Origin: Ignavibacteria bacterium
GTDB taxonomy: Bacteria > Bacteroidota > Ignavibacteria > Ignavibacteriales > SURF-24
DNA length: 64,000 nt
Assembly: GCA_025612245.1 (NCBI GenBank)
Contig: JAAXKQ010000003.1
Location: 259,105-323,104 of the forward strand
Reading direction: 5' to 3'
A program made the position numbers and the translations under genes. The notes under the pieces were generated by a model. It was not told the DNA's origin. It saw only the letters and a program-made list of their open reading frames with translations, and searched no databases. Positions 53,613 through 62,485 of the stretch are shown piece after piece (within the stretch, counting starts at the first letter, position 1; each line of letters begins with the position of its first letter).

Positions 53613-56600
53613 TTAATCCGAAAAATCTTTCATGATCAGTTGAATTCCCTGCATGGGAATAATTACCCAGTCAGGCCGGTTATTCAGTTCGTATCCGATC
53701 TCATAAACCGATTTATCGATCAGGAATAGATTCAGGAGTATGCTTAATTCGTCTTTTTTCTCAGGCACTATATCATATCCCTTTATCGTTTCCAGGTATG
53801 AACTGAGAAAAGCACCTGTAATGTAGTAATACCAGGGCTCAATCCATGGCTGCATGAGTGAAACTTCTTCAGGGCGTATTTTTGAACGCTGAAAGAATAC
53901 GCTGTAGACCGCATAGTGAAGAGAACGAACCATGCCGGCAACGTCGCGCATTGCGGTATATTTCAACCTCCTTTCACCCGGAGACCGGACGGGTTCGCCT
54001 TCAAAATCAATTATCATAAAGTCGTCGCCCGTGTTTAATACCTGCCCAAGGTGGTAATCGCCGTGAATACGGATTTTTTTTGCTGATATTTTTTTCTTCA
54101 AAATCCCCTTACAAAATTCCAGAATTTTATCTTCCAGCAATAATATCTTTTCTGCTTCCTGTTTCATCTCAGGCGGAAGAGAGCTAAGGCTACTGCGCAG
54201 GAAATCCATTCCTCTGCGCGTGTTTGTCTGAAGTGTCTGATAGAGTGCCTTCTGATAATGCAGGGAAAATGGTTCCGGGGCAAAGACTGGATCCCGGGTA
54301 TCCGATAAAGCTGCGTGCATCTGTCCGGTTCGTTTTCCAAGCAGCCTTGCTTTTTCAAAGAAGCTTTCACCTATCAAGCTTTTTAACGTTTCCGGTAAAT
54401 CCTGGAAACTGACCCCAAAGATGTTCTCAAGCTTTAAGTCGAAGCTTCTGGGTTCGGGTTTTTGCCCGATCACCCTCTCAAAATAACGGCCTACGGCTTC
54501 GAGCGTAACTGTCCAGGCATCCCCCTGGTTATGAGTAAATTTCTGCAGCAATGCCAGAACGTGCGGTTCCGAACCGGGCTTTTGATACTCAAGGCTCCCG
54601 GCATAAGGAGGTACATTTTCGAAATTTTTAACCTCGCTTAAAAAACGGATCATTTCCGCGTCCGGGTTAATCCCCTCTTCTACGTGCCTGTAGAATTTCA
54701 AAAAGAAGGTCTCCCCGTATAAAACCGATGAATTGCTTTGCTCGGCCTTTAAGACACGCGAGTGCGAGGGAAGTTCTGTTCCGCCTGAAAGCTTATTGAA
54801 ATTCTTGCTTCTTTCTGCCGAGAGCACCCCATCCCCCCCTCTGACCTTCTTCCTTTTCTGTATCATTTGAAGGAACTGGTTCCTGATCTCTTCGCTGTAA
54901 ATTGCATCGTAAATAAAGCCACCTTCCTCCCCCATCCTTGCACGCGAGATAATGCTTTGCGGACAGTCTTTAATCAGTTTATCCGCTTCTTTCTCTCTTA
55001 TATAGGCAACAGTTAAAACATAGTTCTCAGGTGCGCCTGCGGCATAGTTAACCTGCAGAATTAAAAGGTATGCAGAAGTCCCGTTAACCGGTATTGCTAT
55101 ATTTTCTTTCACCGTAATATTTTGTAACTGCCTGGCTTTTCCGCCATACCACCTGCAAGTTTTAACATAAGCCGGAAGGATCTTCTTTTCAAAATATAGC
55201 TTTGCCTCTCCTTCAAATATTTCTTTCAACTGTCTTTTGACTCTTATTTCAGCAAGAGCCGTATCACTGGCTTCCTCGGCATATTCTTTTTGCTTTTCAA
55301 GCTGGAACCAATAATGATCGTAGCTTCCCAATGTTATCACATAAGGAGTTTCTTCAATAACGGGGAAGATATTCTGGCTGAAGATTTCCCGGGGAACGTA
55401 TTTTGCAAAATCAGAGAGTTTCAGTTTTATTACCTGTGCAAAACGGGATAAATTTATTACTGCAAGGACTACTTCTTCTTCATATTGCCGGGTAAAAGCT
55501 ATAACTTTGGGATTACCGGACTCTATAAACTTTAGTTTTCCGTGCTGCAATGCCTTGAATTGCTTTTTTACTGCAATTACTCTTTTCATCCACCAGAGCA
55601 GTGAAGATGAATTCTGTTCCTGCATTTGGACGTTAACAGACTGGTACATGTATTCCGAATCCATTATGACAGGAGTGAAAAGCCTTTGGGAATCGGCATT
55701 TGAAAATCCGGCATTCTTCTCCCCGCTCCACTGCATGGGAGTACGCATGCCTCTTCTGCCGCCGAGATAGTAATTATCGCCCATTCCGATTTCATCACCG
55801 TAATAGATGACCGGGGTCCCCTGAAGCGAAAAAAGCAGAATGTTGGAGACTTCAATTTTTCTTCTGTTATTGTTAAGAAGCGGTGCCAGGCGCCGCCTTA
55901 TTCCGAGGTTAAGCCTTGCTCTTGGATCCTGTGCATAAGTCCTGTACATGTAATCCCGCTCTTCATCCGTTACCATTTCCAGAGTCAATTCATCGTGGTT
56001 CCTGAGAAACATTACCCACTGGCAGATATCTGGAATTTCGGGCGTCTGCTGCAAAATGTTGATAAGGGGAAAATTGTCCTCCATCCTTTGCGCCATAAAA
56101 ATCCGCGGCATAACTGGTAAATGAAAGGCCATGTGGCACTCATCTCCGTTGCCGAAATATTCAGCAGCATCATCGGGCCACTGGTTTACTCCCGCCAGAA
56201 GCATTTTACTGCTGAACTTCCCATCCACGTGCTTTCTTAATTCTTTCAGGAACTGATGCGACTCCTGAAGGTTTTCACAGGAAGTCCCTTCCCGCTCGTA
56301 AAGGTATGAAATGCCGTCTAGGAGGATTCCGTCGACACCCATTTCAAACCAGTAATCCACTATGTCCAGCATTTCTTCACGGACTTTAGGATTATCATAG
56401 TTAAGGTCGGGCTGGAATGAATAAAAGCGGTGCCAGTAGTAAGCCCCCGCGGCAGAACTCCACGCCCAGTTTGATGTTTCAATATCCTTATAAATAACCC
56501 TTGCCTCGGTATACTTATCCGGATTATCGCTCCAGACGTAATATTTTCTCCACGGGCTTTCGGGACCCGATTCTCTTGCCTTCCGGAACCACTTATGCTC

Positions 56601-56945
56601 GTCAGACGTATGGTTTATTACCAGCTCAGTAATTATGCGCATCCCTCTTTGATGTGCTTCCTTCAGTAGTCGCTTAAAATCGCGGAGTGTTCCATAATCA
56701 GGATGGACATTACGGAAATCCGATATATCGTAGCCATCGTCGCGCAGAGGCGAAGGATAAAAAGGCAGGAGCCAGAGTGCTGTAATGCCAAGGTTTTCCA
56801 GGTAATTTAGTTTCTCTATAAGCCCGTTTATGTCACCGATGCCGTCGTTATTGCTGTCATAAAATGACCTGACATGAAGCTCATAAATGACAGCATCTTT
56901 ATACCACATGGGATTATCTGAAATTTTTGGATTATCGGCACTCAT
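53613..56945 (-). CDS. treS: Trehalose synthase-maltokinase fusion with degenerate TreS active site
   Basis: The 1110-residue protein combines a GH13 TreS domain (about 10-555) with a maltokinase (about 575-1110). TreS landmarks GYDISDFRNVHPDYGT, YEREGTSCEN, GNGDECHMAFHLPVMPR and RNHDELTLEMVTDEERDYMY are conserved. Region II reads GVDGILLD210, so the near-invariant Arg is Leu208. Region III reads LLAGVNQWP, so the acid/base Glu is Gly252. Both changes are present in the nucleotide sequence. H317-D318 of region IV remains. The kinase half has RWYGGKAR, FLKFYRH, catalytic Asp963 in HGDYHLGQ and metal Asp980 in IIDFEGEP, so it should phosphorylate maltose to maltose-1-phosphate for GlgE. It lies 17 bp after glgE; the ATG has GAGGAG. 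Confidence 0.93.
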   Translation of the reverse strand: MSADNPKISDNPMWYKDAVIYELHVRSFYDSNNDGIGDINGLIEKLNYLENLGITALWLLPFYPSPLRDDGYDISDFRNVHPDYGTLRDFKRLLKEAHQRGMRIITELVINHTSDEHKWFRKARESGPESPWRKYYVWSDNPDKYTEARVIYKDIETSNWAWSSAAGAYYWHRFYSFQPDLNYDNPKVREEMLDIVDYWFEMGVDGILLDGISYLYEREGTSCENLQESHQFLKELRKHVDGKFSSKMLLAGVNQWPDDAAEYFGNGDECHMAFHLPVMPRIFMAQRMEDNFPLINILQQTPEIPDICQWVMFLRNHDELTLEMVTDEERDYMYRTYAQDPRARLNLGIRRRLAPLLNNNRRKIEVSNILLFSLQGTPVIYYGDEIGMGDNYYLGGRRGMRTPMQWSGEKNAGFSNADSQRLFTPVIMDSEYMYQSVNVQMQEQNSSSLLWWMKRVIAVKKQFKALQHGKLKFIESGNPKVIAFTRQYEEEVVLAVINLSRFAQVIKLKLSDFAKYVPREIFSQNIFPVIEETPYVITLGSYDHYWFQLEKQKEYAEEASDTALAEIRVKRQLKEIFEGEAKLYFEKKILPAYVKTCRWYGGKARQLQNITVKENIAIPVNGTSAYLLILQVNYAAGAPENYVLTVAYIREKEADKLIKDCPQSIISRARMGEEGGFIYDAIYSEEIRNQFLQMIQKRKKVRGGDGVLSAERSKNFNKLSGGTELPSHSRVLKAEQSNSSVLYGETFFLKFYRHVEEGINPDAEMIRFLSEVKNFENVPPYAGSLEYQKPGSEPHVLALLQKFTHNQGDAWTVTLEAVGRYFERVIGQKPEPRSFDLKLENIFGVSFQDLPETLKSLIGESFFEKARLLGKRTGQMHAALSDTRDPVFAPEPFSLHYQKALYQTLQTNTRRGMDFLRSSLSSLPPEMKQEAEKILLLEDKILEFCKGILKKKISAKKIRIHGDYHLGQVLNTGDDFMIIDFEGEPVRSPGERRLKYTAMRDVAGMVRSLHYAVYSVFFQRSKIRPEEVSLMQPWIEPWYYYITGAFLSSYLETIKGYDIVPEKKDELSILLNLFLIDKSVYEIGYELNNRPDWVIIPMQGIQLIMKDFSD

Positions 56946-56962
56946 ATTCTCCTCACAAGTAT

Positions 56963-58933
56963 TTACATGAAATAATCAAAATCGTCTTCACGCTTTAATC
57001 TTTTATAAATCTTAAAAATACTTGCAGGAGAAGTTTCCGGGTCGAGTTCCACAAAATTTTCACTCCCCTGCCACATCAGCCTTTTATCTGAAAGCAATTC
57101 ATGAACCAGATACGACTGCTTTTCAGGAATACCAAGCTTTTTAATCGGAATTTTAACTGAGCCGGACTGCTTGTGGAAAAAGTTAAGGTTTACGACGACT
57201 ACTATGATGTTCGATTTATCTTCCGAAACCTTCCCATAGCAAAGCAGGTAGCGGTTATCGGAATCGTAGAATTCAATGTTAAACGTCGTCTGAAGTGCTG
57301 AATTCTCTTTTCTGATAATATTTACTTTTTTTATGATGTCTTTAATATTCCCGGACTTATTTCTGTCCCAGTGTTTAATTTCATATTTCTCCGAGTTCAG
57401 GTATTCTTCCTTATCTTCAATTCCGGTATTGTTGCAGATTTCGTATGAAGGTCCGTATATGCCGTAATTTGAGGAAAGAGTTGCGGCCAGGACAAAGCGC
57501 GATATAAAGGCTGCCCGTCCGCCGTACTGAAGATTTTCCGGGAGTATGTCTGGCGTATTGGTCCAGAAATTCGGGCGGTAGAACTCACGTGCATCACGCT
57601 TTGTCAGTTCGGTTAAATATTCCTTAAATTCATCTTTTGTATTCCGCCATGTAAAATAAGTGTAGGATTGTGTAAAACCCGCTTTTGCCAGCCGGTACAT
57701 TACTTTAGGCCGCGTGAAGGCTTCGGCCAGAAAAATTACTTCGGGATATTCTTTTTTTATGTCCTTAATTAGCCATTCCCAGAATCCAAAGGGTTTTGTG
57801 TGGGGGTTATCTACGCGGAATATTTTTACTCCATTATCTATCCAGAAAAGGATTACGCTTCTTAATTCATCCCATAGTTTTTTCCAGTTTTCCGTCTCAA
57901 AATTTATCGGAAGGACGTCCTGGTATTTTTTTGGGGGATTCTCCGCATACTGAACAGTTCCATCGGGGCGCCATTTGAACCACTCGGGGTGTTCTTTTAC
58001 ATACGGGTGATCGGGAGAACACTGGCACGCAATATCGAGTGCAATTTCAATTCCAAAGTCCCCGGCTTTTCTAATCAGCTCCTTGAAGTCATCCATTGAC
58101 CCAAGTTCAGGATGGATGGATTTATGCCCCCCTTCCTTTGAGCCGATGGCCCAGGGGCTTCCGGGGTCTTCAGGTCCCGCCTCGGTTGAATTGTTCTTTC
58201 CTTTTCTGTTTGTAATACCAATCGGGTGAATGGGAGGCAGGTATATCACATCAAAGCCCATTTCGGATATATCGGGAAGCAGCCTTTCAACGTCCTTAAA
58301 TGTACCGTGCCTGCCCGGGTTAGGGCTTGCCGAGCGGGGGAAGAGTTCATACCATGAACTGAACAGTGCGCGGTGTCTTTCCACCCAGACTTCATACTCC
58401 TGTTGAAAAACAGTCGCAGCCGACTTATCGGCATACAGCCCCATTAATAAAGAAAGCTCGTCATCAAAGGCCACCCCGGCATTTCCACTTCGGATTTTAT
58501 CAGAGAAATTCAGCAGCTTTTTCTGGTCGTCACCATTGGCATTCTTTGCATTCTTATCGATCATATCCGCGCCGATCATCAGTTCCACGCTTACATCCTG
58601 CCCGGCATCAATGCGCTTGACCAGATCCTTCTGCCATGTAGTAAAGTGGTCCACCCATCCTCTTATGGTAAAAAGGCAGGAGCCTTCCTCTTCAACCCTA
58701 AAAGATCCGTCCCAAAGGTCATTATCCACGAACTTCATGGGTGAAGTTTTCCAGGTATTATCTTTTGAATTGCGGTAAAGGATTTCTGCTGCAATGGTAT
58801 CGTGGCCGTCGGCAAAGACGTCCGCAGTTACAACAACTTTTTCCCCTGTTACTCTTTTGACCGGGTAGGCACCGCAGTTAATATTTGGTTTTACGTTTTC
58901 AATTACAACTCTCTGTCTGCCTTCTTGATCCAT
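56963..58933 (-). CDS. glgE: Alpha-1,4-glucan:maltose-1-phosphate maltosyltransferase (GlgE)
   Basis: GH13_3 enzyme of 656 residues. The N-terminal domains (1-150) lead to the barrel with WYELFPRSASPNPGRHGTF and DVIYLPPIHPIG. The catalytic nucleophile is Asp375 in VKIFRVDNPHTKPF (Arg373 kept) and the acid/base is Glu404 in IFLAEAFTRPK. It extends alpha-glucan with maltosyl units from maltose-1-phosphate, so it depends on the maltokinase encoded next. ATG has AAGGGG upstream. First gene of a two-gene unit. Confidence 0.95.
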   Translation of the reverse strand: MDQEGRQRVVIENVKPNINCGAYPVKRVTGEKVVVTADVFADGHDTIAAEILYRNSKDNTWKTSPMKFVDNDLWDGSFRVEEEGSCLFTIRGWVDHFTTWQKDLVKRIDAGQDVSVELMIGADMIDKNAKNANGDDQKKLLNFSDKIRSGNAGVAFDDELSLLMGLYADKSAATVFQQEYEVWVERHRALFSSWYELFPRSASPNPGRHGTFKDVERLLPDISEMGFDVIYLPPIHPIGITNRKGKNNSTEAGPEDPGSPWAIGSKEGGHKSIHPELGSMDDFKELIRKAGDFGIEIALDIACQCSPDHPYVKEHPEWFKWRPDGTVQYAENPPKKYQDVLPINFETENWKKLWDELRSVILFWIDNGVKIFRVDNPHTKPFGFWEWLIKDIKKEYPEVIFLAEAFTRPKVMYRLAKAGFTQSYTYFTWRNTKDEFKEYLTELTKRDAREFYRPNFWTNTPDILPENLQYGGRAAFISRFVLAATLSSNYGIYGPSYEICNNTGIEDKEEYLNSEKYEIKHWDRNKSGNIKDIIKKVNIIRKENSALQTTFNIEFYDSDNRYLLCYGKVSEDKSNIIVVVVNLNFFHKQSGSVKIPIKKLGIPEKQSYLVHELLSDKRLMWQGSENFVELDPETSPASIFKIYKRLKREDDFDYFM

Positions 58934-59031
58934 ATGTCCCCTTATTTTTGAGATTTACGGCACATATGGATATACAAAGAATTTTCAATCTAAAATGAAA
59001 TGATAAAATTTTGCAGGGCACAGTGAGGAAA

Positions 59032-59071
59032 TAAAAAAGTCCTTTCAAGCTTTGTGCTATCCAGGACTTTT
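59032..59071 (-). terminator. Rho-independent terminator of pta
   Basis: AAAAGTCCT (59035-59043) pairs with AGGACTTTT (59063-59071); six T residues continue on the minus strand. It lies 30 bp after the pta stop and before glgE's upstream region. Confidence 0.8.
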
Positions 59072-59100
59072 AATTAACTTTTTATGTTATTTTCCCTGTC

Positions 59101-60087
59101 TCAAGCCATGAGGCATGCAATTGAAGCTGTATTTACGATGTCATTAACACTGCATCCGCGGCTTAAATCAAAGAAAGGCTTCTGCAGACCCTGACTGATT
59201 GGCCCCATTGCCTCTGCACCGCCTAAGCGCTGCGCAATCTTGTAGCCGATGTTCCCAGCCTGAAGATCGGGGAAGACAAGGACATTTGCCCTTCCTGCAA
59301 CCTTGCTGCCCGGAGCTTTCTTCTGCCCTATGCCGCTGACAATTGCAGCGTCAAATTGAAGCTCACCATCTATGTTAAGGTCGGGGCGTTTTTCCTGTGC
59401 AATCTTTGTTGCTTCACGGACCTTGTCAACCAGCTCGTGATCGGCGCTGCCCTTGGTCGAAAATGAAAGCATTGCTACATAGGGTTCTTCACCCGTAATC
59501 TTTTTGTGGTTTTCAGCAGTTGAAATTGCAATGTCTGCCAGCTGCTGTGCATTTGGATTAGGATTTACGGCGCAGTCAGCAAAGCTGTACACCTTATCCG
59601 GGAAAGCCATGAGGAAGAAGCTTGAGACAATTGAAACTCCCTGCGGCATGCCAACTACCATAATCGATGCTCTCATTACATCGGCTGTAGTAGCGGTTGA
59701 ACCTGAAACAGAACCGTCTGCCAGGCCTTCTTTAACCATCATTGCGCCGAAGAAAATGTCCCTTTTTATCGTATCGCGGGCTTTTTCAATTGGAATCTCC
59801 TTTCCTCTCTGCTTGCGCATGTTGTAGAAGATATTGGCAAATTCGCTCAGTTTTTCGGATTTTTCAGGATCAATTATTCTTACTCCCTGAAGGCTTACGC
59901 CCAGCCTCTTTGCATCTTCCCTGATCTTGTCTTCGTTTCCCAGCGTAATTACACTTGCAATCTTTTCTTTTACCAGAACTTCCGCAGCCTGCAGCACACG
60001 GTCATCGTGCGATTCCGGAAGAACTATGGTCTTTTTCTTCTGGATGGCTTTCTGCCTGATCTGATTAATTAGTTCAATTTCTGCCAT
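59101..60087 (-). CDS. pta: Phosphate acetyltransferase
   Basis: A short-form Pta of 328 residues: VLPESHDDRVLQAA at the N-terminus, GLADGSVSGSTATTADVMRA, ADCAVNPNPNAQQLADIA and FPDLQAGNIGYKIAQRLGGA. It interconverts acetyl-CoA and acetyl phosphate. The long N-terminal regulatory domain of E. coli Pta is absent, as in Bacillus-type enzymes. No ackA is adjacent. ATG start; divergent from the AI-2E-family gene. Confidence 0.93.
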   Translation of the reverse strand: MAEIELINQIRQKAIQKKKTIVLPESHDDRVLQAAEVLVKEKIASVITLGNEDKIREDAKRLGVSLQGVRIIDPEKSEKLSEFANIFYNMRKQRGKEIPIEKARDTIKRDIFFGAMMVKEGLADGSVSGSTATTADVMRASIMVVGMPQGVSIVSSFFLMAFPDKVYSFADCAVNPNPNAQQLADIAISTAENHKKITGEEPYVAMLSFSTKGSADHELVDKVREATKIAQEKRPDLNIDGELQFDAAIVSGIGQKKAPGSKVAGRANVLVFPDLQAGNIGYKIAQRLGGAEAMGPISQGLQKPFFDLSRGCSVNDIVNTASIACLMA

Positions 60088-60244
60088 TTTGTTTTCCGTA
60101 AAATATTGTGAAAATGAGTTTGTAAATATACAAAATTCCCCGCCAATCTTATATTAAGTGGCGCCAAAACTATTAAAAGATTGTGAAATTGTGATAAAGA
60201 ATGCAAAGCCGATAACAAGTTGCCGATTTTTTTTGTATTTTGCT

Positions 60245-60260
60245 GTAAAAGCGCTTTTAC
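60245..60260. promoter_or_regulatory. 16-bp perfect palindrome in front of AI-2E-family transporter gene
   Basis: GTAAAAGCGCTTTTAC is perfectly self-complementary and ends ten bases before the transporter ATG, where no Shine-Dalgarno is visible. The AAAGCGCTTT core with central CG resembles LacI-family operators. It also lies 158 bp upstream of the divergent pta start, so it might affect both genes. Confidence 0.5.
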
Positions 60261-60270
60261 GAATTTATAT

Positions 60271-61323
60271 ATGTCAGACGTTACATTAAACAAAATCAAA
60301 AGAGTAGCACTCGCACTCCTCGGAATCGGCGCGGCCATTTACCTGGCCTACTATTTTATTGACATCCTCCTCATGCTCGCAATTTCCGTACTTCTGACTT
60401 TCATATTTCACCCGTTCGTCTGCGAGCTTGAGAAAAGAGGCTTTAGCCGTGGCTGGGCAATATTTACGCTCCTTTTGGCCGGAGGCCTTCTTATTTTTCT
60501 GGGTATATATTTCCTCATACCGGTGCTCTCCGAGCAGATGACGACGCTGACAGATTCCGTAAGGCACGCAAACCTTAAACAGACACTCATGAATTTCGAC
60601 AGAAGCGTAAGTAGGTATATTCCTTTCATACGCCCTGGAACAGTATACAGCAGAATTGAAAGCTTTGCAAGTACAATAATTATGGATCTTCTTAACAGCA
60701 TGTCTTTCTTCCTTTCCAGCCTGCTCTCGCTTGCAGCCGTACTGGTAATCGTGCCTTTTATGACCTTCTTTATACTGAGGGATAACAAGATTATTGTTAA
60801 GGGAATAATTAACATCGTACCGAACAGGTATTTCGAAATGTCTTATGCCGTCATCAGACAGATCAGCGTACAGCTGGGACGGTTCGTAAGGGGCTGGCTC
60901 TTTGACGCTTTTATGGTGGGACTCTTAAGCGGCATTGGGCTTTCACTGCTAGGCATCAATAATGCCATCCCGATAGGAATTGTTGCAGGCGTCGGCCACC
61001 TGATTCCTTACTTTGGACCCATTATAGGTGGAATTCCGGCAATCATAATTTCAGTGGCACAGTTCGGCGATTTTTCAATGCTGCCCAAAATCGTAATCAT
61101 GTTCCTGGGCGTTTACGCAATTGATAACGGCCTTATTCAGCCTAACGTTTTTTCCAAGAGCGTGGACATGCACCCGATTGTCATTATTGTGCTGATCATA
61201 GCAGGAAGCCAGATAATGGGGGTTTTAGGGATGCTGCTTGCCGTACCGACAGCAACTGTCTTAAGAACCGCTGCAAAAGAAATTTATAATGCTTATAAAA
61301 ACTACACTATAATCAGGACCTGA
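60271..61323 (+). CDS. AI-2E family (PerM/YdiK) transporter
   Basis: The 350-residue membrane protein has about eight spans: an N-terminal hairpin, a long extramembrane helical region (about 70-140) and a C-terminal block of spans with GVGHLIPYFGPIIGGIPA and LIQPNVFSKSVDMHPIVII, the family signature. Family members include exporters of AI-2 and Na+/H+ or amino-acid antiporters, so the substrate is unknown. ATG at 60271 is preferred over a TTG at 60220. A palindrome directly upstream may control it. Confidence 0.85.
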   Translation: MSDVTLNKIKRVALALLGIGAAIYLAYYFIDILLMLAISVLLTFIFHPFVCELEKRGFSRGWAIFTLLLAGGLLIFLGIYFLIPVLSEQMTTLTDSVRHANLKQTLMNFDRSVSRYIPFIRPGTVYSRIESFASTIIMDLLNSMSFFLSSLLSLAAVLVIVPFMTFFILRDNKIIVKGIINIVPNRYFEMSYAVIRQISVQLGRFVRGWLFDAFMVGLLSGIGLSLLGINNAIPIGIVAGVGHLIPYFGPIIGGIPAIIISVAQFGDFSMLPKIVIMFLGVYAIDNGLIQPNVFSKSVDMHPIVIIVLIIAGSQIMGVLGMLLAVPTATVLRTAAKEIYNAYKNYTIIRT

Positions 61324-61374
61324 GAGAAATAAAAAAAGCCCGTAGATGAAGCCTCCGGCGGCACATAAAGTAAG

Positions 61375-61406
61375 AAGTCCCGGGCTTTATATCAAAGCCG
61401 GGACTT
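61375..61406. terminator. Hairpin between AI-2E-family gene and moxR, probable terminator
   Basis: AAGTCCCGG (G bulge) CTTT pairs with AAAG-CCGGGACTT across ATATC (61375-61406). T-tracts are weak on both strands. Nearby AAAGCCCG at 61336-61343 can compete for the CGGGCTTT arm. Confidence 0.5.
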
Positions 61407-61434
61407 CCCTAAAAACATTACTTTTTTAGTTTAC

Positions 61435-62433
61435 TCACACCGTTTCCATGAGACGTTTTATTATGTCAACAGAGGTCACCCCGTCGGCCTCGGCATTGAA
61501 GTTTGCAATCAGCCTGTGCCTCAGAACCGGAATTACGGCATATTTCACGTCATCAATGTTCGGTGTAAACCTGCCTTCCATGACGGCCTTTGCCTTGGAA
61601 GCAAGTATCAGGTACTGAGAAGCACGCGGACCTGCACCCCAGTTAACCCAATCTTTAATAAACTTCTGGGCTTCATTGTGCTTTGGACGCGTCTTGTTGA
61701 CCAGTCTTACCGAATACTCAATTACGTTAGCAGCCACCGGCACCCTGCGCACCAGTTCCTGGAATCTTATCAGCTCTTCGGCAGTGACAACCTTGCTCAG
61801 CTCGGCCTTGTACTGGCTTGTTGTTGACCTGACAATTTCCAGCTCCTCCTCATACTTCGGGTAATCCAGCCAGAGGTTAAACATAAACCTGTCCAGCTGA
61901 GCCTCGGGCAGAGGGTATGTACCTTCCTGCTCAATCGGGTTCTGCGTAGCAAGGACAAAGAACGGTTCGGGAAGCGTGTATGTAACTCCTGCAGCCGTAA
62001 CCCTGTGCTCCTGCATTGCCTCAAGCAGTGCAGCCTGTGTCTTAGGGGGCGTTCTGTTAATTTCATCGGCAAGGATGATGTTTGAAAAAACCGGGCCCTC
62101 GATAAACCTGAAAGACCTTCTTTTTGAAGTAGGATCTTCCTCTATAATTTCTGTACCCGTAATGTCACTCGGCATCAGGTCAGGCGTAAACTGAATACGG
62201 CTGAACTTAAGATGCAGCACTTCGGCCAGCGTTTTAATCAGCAGCGTTTTTGCCAGACCCGGCACGCCTACAAGCAGACAGTGCCCTCTTGAAAGCAGGG
62301 ATATAAGGAGATTGTTTATGATCTCATCCTGGCCTATAATAACCTTGCCGATTTCTTGTTTAATTTTTCCTATAGATTCATTTAGCTGTTCGACCAGCTG
62401 AATATCCTCATTAGTCTGAACTTCAGATTTCAA
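61435..62433 (-). CDS. MoxR-family AAA+ ATPase
   Basis: MoxR-type ATPase of 332 residues. Walker A GVPGLAKT, Walker B IILADEINRTPPKTQAALLEAMQE and sensor 1 VLATQNPIEQEGTYPLPEAQLDRF identify the group. MoxR proteins act as chaperones that activate metal- or von Willebrand-domain proteins, usually with a DUF58 protein; none lies within the window. The start is TTG with AAGGA about nine bases upstream. It follows the SurA-like gene on the same strand. Confidence 0.92.
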   Translation of the reverse strand: MKSEVQTNEDIQLVEQLNESIGKIKQEIGKVIIGQDEIINNLLISLLSRGHCLLVGVPGLAKTLLIKTLAEVLHLKFSRIQFTPDLMPSDITGTEIIEEDPTSKRRSFRFIEGPVFSNIILADEINRTPPKTQAALLEAMQEHRVTAAGVTYTLPEPFFVLATQNPIEQEGTYPLPEAQLDRFMFNLWLDYPKYEEELEIVRSTTSQYKAELSKVVTAEELIRFQELVRRVPVAANVIEYSVRLVNKTRPKHNEAQKFIKDWVNWGAGPRASQYLILASKAKAVMEGRFTPNIDDVKYAVIPVLRHRLIANFNAEADGVTSVDIIKRLMETV

Positions 62434-62485
62434 ATTCTATATTCCTTTTATTAGTGTTGCCAGAGTATTCTCATCTAAACAAATC

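Noticed and set aside
56600-56650. Region I Asp replaced by Glu107 (TELVINH) in the TreS domain
   Set aside because: Conservative, and as far as I recall common among TreS fusions; not counted as evidence of inactivation.
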